A stretch of 64,000 bases of DNA from JACKCP01 sp034007295 (GTDB lineage: Bacteria; Desulfobacterota; Desulfobacteria; Desulfobacterales; JACKCP01). A program made the position numbers and the translations under genes. Shown in pieces: positions 45,171 to 53,635 of this stretch. The DNA lies in contig JAVERC010000012.1 of NCBI GenBank assembly GCA_034007295.1, positions 9,002 to 73,001 of the forward strand. Direction: 5' to 3'. Numbering within the stretch: position 1 is the stretch's first letter; the number at the start of each line of letters is the position of its first letter. The notes under the pieces are model-generated. The model saw nothing but the letters and a program-made list of their open reading frames with translations. It was not told the origin of the DNA and made no database searches.

Positions 45171-47303
45171 ATGACAAATATTTTACTTACAACCTTTGGA
45201 ACTTCATGGCAGATAATACCTGAACTAATAGGTTTTACAAATCCAGAAACAATAAATTTTTACAAAAATCATAAAGATATTTTTAAAATTGAAGAAAAAA
45301 GAAAAAAATTCAACATAAAAAATATAAATGAAATCTGGATGGTTGGAACCAGTGGGAATAAAACTATTAATTCATTAAAAAAAATTAATGAATGGTACAA
45401 CAAGATAACAACAAAAAAGCCGGAGCTTAAAATCTGGTTTGTAAAAAATTCAGATGACCTGACTTCAGAATATGAATGCCGCCAAATGGCAGAAACCATT
45501 CACAGAGTCACCCTTCTTGCCTATGAAAAAACACAAGGCAAAAATCTTTTTCTTTCCCTTACCGGAGGAAGAAAAACCATGAGTTCAGATTTGCAAAATG
45601 CTGCATCTTTTTTTGGATGCAGTGCAATGATTCATATTTTGGATAATTTTGAAGCTGCCAAAAATTTAAGGGATAAAAATACAAATTTTTTTCTATCCCC
45701 TCTTCCAAATGAATTCTCAGATGCCTTTTATCCGGTAATAACAGGACAATACAATAAAAACATGCTTCTTGATATTGAACCGGTTATTTCCTCAAAAGAT
45801 TTTTCTATTCCTTATCCAGAAACTTTTAAACCTGTTTTTACTGAATTTGAAGAAAATAATTATCTTATAGATGAAATTGAAAAAAGAAAAAACAATGCAT
45901 CAAACCTGGTTTTTAATTATAGTTCAAAACTTATTCAAGGGGAAAATCAGACAAATTTTCTTGCTCTTTACACCCTTCCTCCAAAAATTATAAATTTTTT
46001 AAAAAATTACAAAATCGGACAAAATAAAAATAATTTAACAAAAGATTATAATCTCATAAAAAAACTTCCAAAAACAGAACTCCACTGCCACCTTGGAGGA
46101 ATTGCAGATGTTTTTGACCTTATTGAAATTGCAAAAGAACTTGAAAATGAACTTTTGCATTTTAAAAGAGATTTGGATTCATTATTTGAACCTGCAAAAA
46201 AACTTATTAAAGAAAAAAATATTGAAGAATTAAAAGAAAAATATAGTCCAAAAAAAATCAGAACAATATTAAAAAATATTCCAGAGCCGTTTATTACAGC
46301 GGGATTTATTCTTCTTTTCAAAGATTTTCCGGATTTATTAGAAGATTTTATTTACCAGGATTTAAAATTTGAAAATAAATTTTTTGCAAAAAATTTTACT
46401 CCCTATGAAAAAATTGGTGATTTACAGGGCTCAGGCCTTCTTCAGCATGAAAAAACCTTAAAAAAAGCCTGTCAAATTTTAAAAACAAAGGCAGCAAATC
46501 ATAATGTAAAATATCTTGAAGTCAGATGCTCGCCACATAATTATACAAGAGGCGGAATGAGTCCTTTTCTTGTATATGAAACAATTGAAAATGAATTTAA
46601 AAACTTAAATGAAATTGAATCAGGAATTATTTTCATTGGAAGCAGACACGGTGAAATGAGCAAAATTTACAGCCATGTTGAACTTGCTGAAAATATTACT
46701 GAAACAAATGAAAATACAATTTTAAGAGGATTTGACCTTGCAGGAGATGAAAAAGCAAAAAAACCCTCCAAAATAAGAGAAGCATTTTTGCCTTTAATGG
46801 AAAAATGCATGCATTTTACAATTCATGCAGGAGAAAACATGCCTGCAGAAAATATATGGGAAGCTGTTTATCACTTAAATGCTGAAAGAATTGGACACGG
46901 CCTTACTTTAAAAGACAATCCCTATCTTATGGAAAAATTTTTAAATTCCGGCACTGCTCTTGAAATGTGTCCTTCAAGCAATTTTCAAATTGTTGGATTC
47001 AGAGATTTTTTAATGGATGAAACAAAAAACCAGCAAATTTATCCTCTTAAATATTATCTTGATAAAGGTCTTAAAGTAACAATAAATACTGATAACCCTG
47101 GTATTTCAAGAACAAACTTTTCAAATGAAATTTTAAAAGCTTCCAAAATGACTGAAAACGGTCTATCCCTTTGGGAAATTTTTATTCTGATTCGAAACGG
47201 CTTTAAATCTGCATTTGCAGACAGGCAAATCAAAACAAAACTTATAAAAAATGCAGAAAATGAAATTTTAGATTTAATTTTAAAAGGTGATTTTAATGAG
47301 TAA
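45171..47303 (+). CDS. cad1: Cad1: CARF domain fused to adenosine deaminase
   Basis: A 710-aa type III CRISPR ancillary effector. Residues 1-170 form a CARF domain that binds cyclic oligoadenylate (LLTTFGTSWQ at the start and LFLSLTGGRKTMSSDLQ at 127-142). Residues about 295-705 are an adenosine-deaminase-type amidohydrolase with all metal and catalytic residues: H305 and H307 (ELHCHLGG), H552 and E555 (IHAGEN), H576 (RIGHGL) and D641 (NTDNPG). Characterised Cad1 enzymes deaminate ATP to ITP when the CARF is occupied, causing growth arrest that limits phage. It is the only CARF protein in the window and its stop overlaps the Nudix gene. Confidence 0.9.
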   Translation: MTNILLTTFGTSWQIIPELIGFTNPETINFYKNHKDIFKIEEKRKKFNIKNINEIWMVGTSGNKTINSLKKINEWYNKITTKKPELKIWFVKNSDDLTSEYECRQMAETIHRVTLLAYEKTQGKNLFLSLTGGRKTMSSDLQNAASFFGCSAMIHILDNFEAAKNLRDKNTNFFLSPLPNEFSDAFYPVITGQYNKNMLLDIEPVISSKDFSIPYPETFKPVFTEFEENNYLIDEIEKRKNNASNLVFNYSSKLIQGENQTNFLALYTLPPKIINFLKNYKIGQNKNNLTKDYNLIKKLPKTELHCHLGGIADVFDLIEIAKELENELLHFKRDLDSLFEPAKKLIKEKNIEELKEKYSPKKIRTILKNIPEPFITAGFILLFKDFPDLLEDFIYQDLKFENKFFAKNFTPYEKIGDLQGSGLLQHEKTLKKACQILKTKAANHNVKYLEVRCSPHNYTRGGMSPFLVYETIENEFKNLNEIESGIIFIGSRHGEMSKIYSHVELAENITETNENTILRGFDLAGDEKAKKPSKIREAFLPLMEKCMHFTIHAGENMPAENIWEAVYHLNAERIGHGLTLKDNPYLMEKFLNSGTALEMCPSSNFQIVGFRDFLMDETKNQQIYPLKYYLDKGLKVTINTDNPGISRTNFSNEILKASKMTENGLSLWEIFILIRNGFKSAFADRQIKTKLIKNAENEILDLILKGDFNE

Positions 47304-47880
47304 TGAAAAAGTATTGTGCATAAAAAAAGAAAATCTTCCAAATAAATGGATTGAAAAATATGTAAGTCTTAATCTTAATGAAAATGAATTTGAAAAAAAG
47401 ATTAATTCTTTTGAAGTTATTTTTGAATCAAGAAAACTTGCTGAAAAAAATTTTGAATTAAAACAGATAATTCCATATATTTTAATCCAGAATTCAAAAA
47501 AACACCTCACAGGAATCTACAAAAGAAAAGGAAGCGAAAAAAGGCTTGAAGACTTGTGGTCAGCAGGAATTGGAGGCCATATAAATAATTTTGACTGCAA
47601 AAAAACTGTATATGAAACAATAAAAAACGGAATGCTTAGAGAACTTTCTGAAGAAATAATAAATTTACCAAAAAATTATTCAATTACCTTTTGCGGAATT
47701 ATAAATGAAGAAAAAACAGAAGTTGGGAATGTTCACCTTGGAGCTGTTTATAAAATAATATCTGATGATACAAATGCTTTTTTACCAGGAGAGGAACTTG
47801 ATTCATTTCAGTTTTACAATACATCAGATTTAAAAAATCTTAATATGGAAATCTGGTCAGGACTTGCTTTGAAATTGTAA
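47296..47880 (+). CDS. Nudix hydrolase coupled to Cad1
   Basis: A 194-aa Nudix-family pyrophosphohydrolase from the ATG at 47296 (eight bases inside the cad1 3' end; AAAGGTG at 47284-47290). The Nudix box keeps the metal-binding glutamates: E107, then seven residues to R115-E116-L-S-E119-E120; both box glycines are replaced (C101 and I122). WSAGIGGHINNFD precedes it, as in members that act on nucleotide diphosphate-linked substrates. Translational coupling to Cad1 suggests a substrate in that pathway: ITP or dITP, or the cyclic oligoadenylate. This is inference. The gene's stop codon is adjacent to a truncated mazF. Confidence 0.82.
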   Translation: MSNEKVLCIKKENLPNKWIEKYVSLNLNENEFEKKINSFEVIFESRKLAEKNFELKQIIPYILIQNSKKHLTGIYKRKGSEKRLEDLWSAGIGGHINNFDCKKTVYETIKNGMLRELSEEIINLPKNYSITFCGIINEEKTEVGNVHLGAVYKIISDDTNAFLPGEELDSFQFYNTSDLKNLNMEIWSGLALKL

Positions 47881-47956
47881 CCTGATTACCTGTTTCTGAT
47901 CCTTTTGAAGGTTCAAGGTTAATATCAATAATCATTCCTCGCTTCAAAACCGTCAT
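47881..47956 (-). pseudogene. truncated mazF-type toxin remnant
   Basis: Reading from an ATG at 47956 on the minus strand gives MTVLKRGMIIDINLEPSKGS, then ETGNQ, which is the MazF/PemK N-terminus (KRGDIWLVNLDPTKGSEQG type). Homology ends where the frame runs into the 3' end of the Nudix gene, so about three quarters of the toxin is missing. Its start overlaps the antitoxin stop by four bases (ATGA), the usual toxin-antitoxin coupling. Confidence 0.8.
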
Positions 47957-48186
47957 TCTGGCCATCCATTTGATGCAGCTTCTGTTAGTTGTTTTAACTC
48001 GTCATCTTCACAATAAATTTCAGAGTATAATTCAGCAGATTTTTTCAAATTTTCAAGCTCGATTTGTTTTTTAAAAGAATCTATAGCCGCTCTAAGCATA
48101 GAACTTTTATCTTTAAAGCCATACACTTTAAAATTATTTAAAAAGTTCACCTGTTTTTCTTCAACGCTGAATTTAGCCTGCAACAT
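47953..48186 (-). CDS. ribbon-helix-helix antitoxin, partner of truncated MazF
   Basis: A 77-aa MazE/CopG-like antitoxin. The N-terminal part (KFSVEEKQVNFLNNF, FKDKSSMLRAAIDSFKKQIE) has the ribbon-helix-helix pattern; the acidic C-terminus (ELYSEIYCEDDELKQL) would neutralise the toxin. A GGGAGGG site precedes the ATG. Possible promoter on the minus strand: TTGGCG and TATAAC with 17-base spacing, overlapping the inexact palindrome around AGTACT (48208-48227), which could be the autoregulatory operator. With mazF truncated it is an orphan antitoxin. Confidence 0.75.
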   Translation of the reverse strand: MLQAKFSVEEKQVNFLNNFKVYGFKDKSSMLRAAIDSFKKQIELENLKKSAELYSEIYCEDDELKQLTEAASNGWPE

Positions 48187-48498
48187 AAACCCTCCCCATG
48201 GGTAGTTATATAAGTACTATTTTATATCGCCAATATAGGTATTCTTTCAAAAAAAGTAAATAACAAACATTGATATAAAAAACATTAAATATCTGATAAT
48301 TCAGTATGTTTCAATGTTTTATAAACTAATTTTTACAATATTTAAATTTAGATTTAAATCAATTCCATTCTTATAAAAACCAGCATTTTTTTAAAAAAAA
48401 TAAATAAAAATTATTCAAAAAAATCACAAATATTTGAAATCCTTTTTTTTACCGCCGTTTTTATTTTTTAGAAAAACAATAAAATCAGGAGGTTTGAA
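48187..48498. other. intergenic region between divergent antitoxin and adaptation operon
   Basis: 312 bases, very AT-rich, with the antitoxin control region at the left end and an AGGAGG ribosome binding site (48487-48492) of the TPR gene at the right. No RNA gene, repeat or CRISPR unit is seen. It must hold the promoter for the TPR-primase-cas1-cas2 operon, but I could not single out a good -35/-10 pair. Confidence 0.5.
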
Positions 48499-49833
48499 AT
48501 GGGTGCAAAAATTATCAAAAAAGCAGAAACTGTAAATCCTGCAAAAGAAATTTTTGAAGATGAATTTGTAAAACTAAGCGACCTTAAAATCAGCCAGTCC
48601 AGTTTAAAAAATTCTTCAATAAGAATTTCAGGACAGATTTCAGAGCTTTCATCCCAAAACAAATGGGTTGAAATTGTTGAACTTTTTCATCCGCTCAATG
48701 ACAAACTTCCTGAATTTGCAAACTCAGAATTTGAAGCAGATTTAAGGTCAAAAATTTCTTTTGCTTTAAATCAGCTCAAAAAATTTGATGAAGCAATTAT
48801 TGAACTTCAAACAGCAGTAAATCTTCAGCCAGACAGGTTTATGTTTCATCACAGTCTTGCATACACAGCATATAACTCGCTTTACAGTGCAAAAAACAGG
48901 GAAGTTTTTTTAAGGGGAAATCATAAAAAAGAAAGAATTGAACTTGCAAGAAAACATTTTCAGGCAGCAATAGCACTTAAACCTGACACAATAACAAATT
49001 TTTACCGCATGGGAATGCTTGTAAAAGAAATTGAAGGAAAACCTGACAAGTCAATAAATTACTTTTTTTCAGCAGTAAAAAACTGGGAAAATCTTTCAAA
49101 TGAAGAAAAAGAAAAAAGACATCAGGAAAAGAAAAACTATATTAAAGCTCTTTATCAGCTATCTTCAGTTCTTTTAAAATCAGGTAAAACAAATGAGCCT
49201 CTTTTGTATCTGAATAAGTGCATAGAATACGATAATGAAACAAATTATCTTATGCCGCAAAACAAGTATTTTGCTCTTGGAAAAATTTATTTTGCATTGG
49301 CAGATTATGAAAAAGCAGCAAAAAATCTTGAAGTTGCAATGGAACATTCTTCAAAAAAAGAAGATTTTATAATTGAACTTCTGGCAAAAACCTACTTTTT
49401 TTCAGACAAGGCAGAAAAAGGACTTAAAACCATAAACATTTTAAATCCAAATTATTTAAAACCCTATTGCAGATGGACAAAGGCAGATATTTTGTGCGGT
49501 CTGGGAAAACTTGAAGAAGCAGAACAGGTTTTAACAGATAAAATTGAATCAGATATGAGGTCAAGACACAAAAGTTTAATAAAGCTTTCACAGCTTAGAT
49601 ATCTAAGGGGTGATTTTTCAAAAGCTCTTGAATTTGCAGTAAATGCATACAAATTTTCAAAGGAAACCTGGAACAATGACAATGCAGAATCAATTTATCT
49701 TCAGGCAGTATGCCATTTCAAGCTCAAAAATTCTGACAAGGCAATCAGAGCAATGGCAAAACTTAAAGAAGTAAACCCTGCATATTCAAAACTATCTGTT
49801 CTTGAAGAAAAATTTTCCTCACTTGTAAAATAA
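48499..49833 (+). CDS. TPR-repeat protein at head of CRISPR adaptation operon
   Basis: A 444-aa helical protein with tetratricopeptide repeats from about residue 80 to the C-terminus (for example FDEAIIELQTAVNLQPDRFMF, YEKAAKNLEVAMEHSS, LGKLEEAEQVL). It has a strong AGGAGG ribosome binding site and is followed 10 bases later by the primase gene, so the two are co-expressed. TPRs form protein-binding scaffolds. Here it may dock the primase or Cas1-Cas2, which is inference. No enzymatic motif was seen. Confidence 0.8.
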   Translation: MGAKIIKKAETVNPAKEIFEDEFVKLSDLKISQSSLKNSSIRISGQISELSSQNKWVEIVELFHPLNDKLPEFANSEFEADLRSKISFALNQLKKFDEAIIELQTAVNLQPDRFMFHHSLAYTAYNSLYSAKNREVFLRGNHKKERIELARKHFQAAIALKPDTITNFYRMGMLVKEIEGKPDKSINYFFSAVKNWENLSNEEKEKRHQEKKNYIKALYQLSSVLLKSGKTNEPLLYLNKCIEYDNETNYLMPQNKYFALGKIYFALADYEKAAKNLEVAMEHSSKKEDFIIELLAKTYFFSDKAEKGLKTINILNPNYLKPYCRWTKADILCGLGKLEEAEQVLTDKIESDMRSRHKSLIKLSQLRYLRGDFSKALEFAVNAYKFSKETWNNDNAESIYLQAVCHFKLKNSDKAIRAMAKLKEVNPAYSKLSVLEEKFSSLVK

Positions 49834-49843
49834 AAGGTGAATT

Positions 49844-51418
49844 ATGGCATCAAATACTGCAAAGAAAAATTTATTAAAAAATGCTGATTACAGCCTTCTT
49901 GCAAAAAAAATTGAAAATAAAATTATTGAAGGTGCAAATCATCAGGAAATTGAAAAATTTTTAATAAATGGCTCAATCATTTCAGGTCTTGATGAAGAAA
50001 TGCTTATAAAATGGAGTGAGCTTGCAAGAATGAATTGCAGTATTGGTGCAGCCGAAAAAATTTACAATTTTATCCATAAAAAATATCCGGATAATTTTTT
50101 GGCTTATGAAAATCATATTGAAATGCTTTCCATTTTAAATGAAAAAGAAAAGCTTATAAAAATTACAGCTCTTGCAAAACAAAATGGTTATAAAACAAAT
50201 ACTTCATTTTTTCAGCAGGAAGAAAAAACAGATGAAATTGAAAAAAGTTTTTATCCACTTGAAAATCTAAGGAAAAATCAGGAACTTATTGAGCATTATT
50301 TTTCACTTTTTAAAGGAAGAACAGATGTTTTTGCAAGACAGTGGCATTCTAAGGAAAAAAATGAGCAGGGTTATATTCCTGTAAGACAAATTCTTACAGA
50401 AGATGAAATTGAATCTCATATTTCAGGAAGAGAAACACTTGGAATTTATATTTTAAACTCTGATAACACAGTAAATCTTGGAGTTATAGATATAGATGTA
50501 AAAAAGGAAATCCGCTCTGTTAAAGACAAAAAACTTATTGGAAAAATAAACCAGGAATCTTTATGGATGGTAAAAAGAATCAAGGAAATTTCTTTAAACT
50601 ATGAACTAAATCCTCTTTTGGAGTTCAGCGGAGGAAAAGGATATCATTTCTGGTATTTTTTCAAAAACTCTCCAAAAGCAGGAATTGTAAAAAAAATACT
50701 TGAGTCAATTACAAGTGAAATTAAAAATGATTTAACATATTTTAATTTAGAAGTATTTCCAAAGCAGGACTATCTGTCTGGAAAAGGACTTGGAAACCTC
50801 GTAAAACTTCCACTTGGAGTGCATAAAAAAACAGGTAAAAAATCATATTTTCCTGAATGTAAAAAAAGAGAAAATCAAAGCCAGCTTGAGTTTTTAAAAA
50901 AATATTCAAGACAGGAAATTGATAATCTCAATATTAAAGAATCAAAAGCTGAAATTAAGGATTTTCCGGTAAAAAAAAATTCTGAACTTCCAGAACTTGT
51001 AAAGCTCAAAAACCTTTGTCCGCCAATAGGACAAATTATTGTTCAATGTCTTGATAAAAAAAATATTTCAAGAACCCAGGAAAAAATTATTTACCAGACA
51101 ATAGGCTTTCTTCCCCAGGGAAGAAGGCTTGTTCACAAACTTTTTCAAAGAATGCCTGATTATAATGACAAGCTTGTTGATTTATATCTTACAAAACTTA
51201 AAGGAACTCCACTTGGGTGCAAAAAAATCCACAATATAACAGAATATACAGGAAACTACTGCTATTTTGAAAAAACAGGCGATTATCTTACTCCCCTGCT
51301 CCATCTTGGATATTCACCGGAACAATTTAAGGGAAGGTCTGAAAAAACCCAAAGTCTTCAGCAGGCACTTGAAAACCTTAAAACTGCAATTTCAATAGTT
51401 GAAAGGTACATGAAATAA
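49844..51418 (+). CDS. CRISPR-associated primase-polymerase (AEP family, CAPP-like)
   Basis: A 524-aa archaeo-eukaryotic primase. After a helical N-terminal region (about 1-135), the catalytic core has D216 and D218 (LGVIDIDVK), the SGGKGYH motif at 262-268 and NLVKLPLGVHKKTGK at 318-332 with the motif III basic residues. The C-terminal part has four cysteines (C392, C402, C459, C473) in PriL-like spacing suitable for an iron-sulfur or zinc centre. Primase-polymerases of this kind sit beside cas1-cas2 in type III systems and in TOTE elements; they can prime and copy DNA or RNA, and a role in making or repairing spacer precursors has been proposed. Confidence 0.87.
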   Translation: MASNTAKKNLLKNADYSLLAKKIENKIIEGANHQEIEKFLINGSIISGLDEEMLIKWSELARMNCSIGAAEKIYNFIHKKYPDNFLAYENHIEMLSILNEKEKLIKITALAKQNGYKTNTSFFQQEEKTDEIEKSFYPLENLRKNQELIEHYFSLFKGRTDVFARQWHSKEKNEQGYIPVRQILTEDEIESHISGRETLGIYILNSDNTVNLGVIDIDVKKEIRSVKDKKLIGKINQESLWMVKRIKEISLNYELNPLLEFSGGKGYHFWYFFKNSPKAGIVKKILESITSEIKNDLTYFNLEVFPKQDYLSGKGLGNLVKLPLGVHKKTGKKSYFPECKKRENQSQLEFLKKYSRQEIDNLNIKESKAEIKDFPVKKNSELPELVKLKNLCPPIGQIIVQCLDKKNISRTQEKIIYQTIGFLPQGRRLVHKLFQRMPDYNDKLVDLYLTKLKGTPLGCKKIHNITEYTGNYCYFEKTGDYLTPLLHLGYSPEQFKGRSEKTQSLQQALENLKTAISIVERYMK

Positions 51419-51419
51419 A

Positions 51420-52454
51420 ATGGAATCAGTATACATAATGGAGCCAGGCTCATTTATAAGAAAAAACGGCGGAGAATTTTCAATTGTAAAAAATGGTGCT
51501 GTTTTAAATACAATTCCCTCATCCAATATAAAACGAGTTGTTCTTGCAAAGGGGGTTTCACTTACCTCTGCTGTTTTGGATTATTTTGTAGACAATAAAA
51601 TTGAAACTGTATTTTTAACAAGAAACGGAAAATTTCGTGCAAGAATTTCAACAGATGAAAACTCAAAAGTTGAGCTTAGAAAAAATCAGTATTTTTTATT
51701 GTCAGATTCTGTTTATTCCAAAAAATTTGCCTGTGCTGTTGTAAACGGAAAAATTAAAAACATGTCAAATTTCATGGCTTTGCGTGGAAGGGATTACAAT
51801 GACAGACAGCTTTCAGAGGCAGGACTTGCTTTAAAAAGCTTTAAACCTGTTTATACAGATTCAATGGATAAAATCCGAGGCCTTGAAGGTGCAGCATCTG
51901 CACTTTATTTCAGAATGTTTAAAAAAATGATTAAAAACAATGATTTTACCTTTGAAAAAAGAAGTAAAAGACCTCCACTTGATCCAATAAATGCCATGCT
52001 TTCATATATTTATACAATTATTTTGTCCGAGGTTTTAACAGCAATTCAGATAAAAGGATTAGACCCCTATCTTGGAGCTTTGCATGAAATTTTACACTCA
52101 AGACCCTCTCTTGCCTGCGATCTTGTTGAAGAATACCGTGCTCCGGTTGCAGACAGATTTGTTTTGGAGCTTGTTAACAGAAAAATTGTTAAAAAAGATG
52201 ATTTTGTTTTAAGGGATATAAAAAATGCTTATGCAGATGAAAAAGACATGGCTCAAAATCGTCCTGTTGAAATGAAGCCAAAATTCAGGAACAAGTTTAT
52301 TGAATCATACGAATATATGATGAATACAGGACTTTTTTATCCGCCTGAAAACAAAAAAATGGAAATAAGAAAAATAATTACAAGACAGATTTCTCAATTT
52401 ATTGAATCTCTCGAAAATAAAACAACTTACAAGCCTTTTGAATGGAAAAGATAA
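51420..52454 (+). CDS. cas1: CRISPR adaptation endonuclease Cas1
   Basis: A 344-aa Cas1 integrase subunit. The metal-binding residues are E156 (GLEGAASALYF), H222 (GALHEILHSRPSLACDL) and E237/E238 (VEEYRAPVADRF). The beta-rich N-domain spans about 1-85. It starts one base after the primase stop and is followed directly by cas2. It is not fused to a reverse transcriptase, although the adjoining primase could provide DNA synthesis. Confidence 0.96.
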   Translation: MESVYIMEPGSFIRKNGGEFSIVKNGAVLNTIPSSNIKRVVLAKGVSLTSAVLDYFVDNKIETVFLTRNGKFRARISTDENSKVELRKNQYFLLSDSVYSKKFACAVVNGKIKNMSNFMALRGRDYNDRQLSEAGLALKSFKPVYTDSMDKIRGLEGAASALYFRMFKKMIKNNDFTFEKRSKRPPLDPINAMLSYIYTIILSEVLTAIQIKGLDPYLGALHEILHSRPSLACDLVEEYRAPVADRFVLELVNRKIVKKDDFVLRDIKNAYADEKDMAQNRPVEMKPKFRNKFIESYEYMMNTGLFYPPENKKMEIRKIITRQISQFIESLENKTTYKPFEWKR

Positions 52455-52733
52455 ATGTTTTACCTTATCTGCTTTGACATTGTTGATGATAAAAAAAGAT
52501 ACCGTGCTGTAAAAATACTAAAAAAATACTCTGTGCGAGTACAAAAATCAGTGTTTGAAGCCTATGATTTAGATGATTACAAACTTCAGAAACTTCGCTC
52601 AAAACTTTCAGAAGTAATTGATCACAGTAGTGATTCTATACGATATTATCCTCTTTGCAGAGCTTGCAGAACTTATATAAAGCAGGAGGGAATCGGACCT
52701 GAGCCTGTTCGTGTTCCATGGGTTGTTGTTTAA
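52455..52733 (+). CDS. cas2: CRISPR adaptation protein Cas2
   Basis: A 92-aa Cas2 with the ferredoxin-like fold opening MFYLICFDIVDDKKR, D8 at the conserved acidic position, and the VRVQKSVFEAYD strand. It forms the Cas1-Cas2 integrase with the gene directly upstream. The C-terminal GPEPVRVPWVVV tail is normal for the family. No CRISPR repeats follow within the window. Confidence 0.95.
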   Translation: MFYLICFDIVDDKKRYRAVKILKKYSVRVQKSVFEAYDLDDYKLQKLRSKLSEVIDHSSDSIRYYPLCRACRTYIKQEGIGPEPVRVPWVVV

Positions 52734-52749
52734 CAATTTAACAAAATAA

Positions 52750-52778
52750 TTGACTTATTATAAAAAAGTAAATATGAA
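52750..52778 (+). promoter_or_regulatory. possible promoter for outer-membrane protein gene
   Basis: TTGACT (52750-52755) and TATGAA (52773-52778) lie 17 bases apart in the gap between cas2 and the next gene. Downstream, GAGCATT/AATGCTC (52815-52821 with 52835-52841) can fold a leader hairpin. This suggests the following gene is separately transcribed. Confidence 0.4.
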
Positions 52779-52872
52779 TTTTTTTATCAAATCAAACTAA
52801 ATTTCAGGAATTATGAGCATTGCAGATTTTTATTAATGCTCTTAAATGACTTATAACTTTATTGGAGGAAGA

Positions 52873-53448
52873 ATGAAAAAAGTATTATGTGGTTTATCAA
52901 TTATGTTTATTTTTATTATTTCATCAACTTGTTTTGCTGATAGCAAAATTAAACAAAGACAGGCATATGTTGGACTTAATGCAGGTATTGCAAACTATGA
53001 AATAAATAATACTCCAGACATGGAAATCCCTATTTTAATAGGTAAGGCTGGTTATTTTATAATTGATTATATTGCAATTGAAGGACGTTTTGGTTTTGGT
53101 GTAGGTGACGATTCCATTAAAGAAGAAAATTATTACGGTGATTATGCTTCTGCTACTGTTGAAATAGACAGAGTTTATGGTGCTTATCTCTGCGGTTACG
53201 TTCCTATTAAAGATGCAGCATCACTATATGCGATTGCTGGTTATTCTGAAGGTAAAGTAAGCGGGAAATTTGAAAGCAATTTATTTAATTCATATGAAGA
53301 TTCAGATACTGATTCAGATTTTTCATATGGAGCAGGAATTGACTTTTATATTGATAAATTCTGCGTCAATGTTGAATACATGAATTATATGGATAAAGAC
53401 GATTACGAAATTTCTGTAATCAGTGCAGGAATAAAGTATAATTTTTAA
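52873..53448 (+). CDS. small outer-membrane beta-barrel protein
   Basis: A 191-aa protein from the ATG at 52873 with a GGAGGAAG site six bases upstream (a GTG/ATG-type start at 52846 is in frame but lacks one). It has a clear signal peptide (KKVLCGLSIMFIFIISS, cleaved after CFA), alternating hydrophobic/polar strands, acidic loops and a C-terminal KYNF ending in Phe, the signal for outer-membrane assembly. It resembles the OMP_b-brl (eight-stranded porin-like) family. Its place between the CRISPR adaptation and interference operons looks incidental. Confidence 0.78.
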   Translation: MKKVLCGLSIMFIFIISSTCFADSKIKQRQAYVGLNAGIANYEINNTPDMEIPILIGKAGYFIIDYIAIEGRFGFGVGDDSIKEENYYGDYASATVEIDRVYGAYLCGYVPIKDAASLYAIAGYSEGKVSGKFESNLFNSYEDSDTDSDFSYGAGIDFYIDKFCVNVEYMNYMDKDDYEISVISAGIKYNF

Positions 53449-53454
53449 TTTTTT

Positions 53455-53605
53455 TCATTCCCAAGCGGAAGCTTGGGAATCCAACAATTGTTCTGATGCC
53501 AGCATTTCAAGCTTATTTTGAATAGCTGACAAATATTTTTCAGCCTGTTTAGCTCCCCATTTATTATAGGTGTAATTTCAGATTTCAATTAATTTTGTCT
53601 TCTAG
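53455..53605 (-). pseudogene. parE-type toxin remnant
   Basis: On the minus strand the frame reads IEI, stop, NYTYNKWGAKQAEKYLSAIQ followed by NKLEMLAS. This is the ParE/RelE N-terminal pattern (L.EIW.YT...WG..QA..YL..L...F..LA), with a TGA in place of the Trp codon. The rest of the toxin is replaced by a palindromic repeat containing TTCCCAAGC. No functional antitoxin was seen beside it. Confidence 0.7.
53459..53483. repeat. dispersed palindrome TTCCCAAGC...GCTTGGGAA
   Basis: TTCCCAAGCGGAAGCTTGGGAA type palindrome that cuts off the parE remnant. Two related palindromes occur at 61365-61386 and 61417-61448. It may also work as a bidirectional terminator between the outer-membrane gene and the cmr operon, which converge here. 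Confidence 0.75.
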
Positions 53606-53635
53606 TTCAGACATAAGTAAATATGCATTTCAAAC

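Noticed and set aside
49844..51418. Complete TOTE conflict element
   Set aside because: The primase resembles the TOTE type, but no helicase or nuclease fusion accompanies it, and cas1-cas2 directly follow, so a CRISPR-associated primase-polymerase is the better reading.
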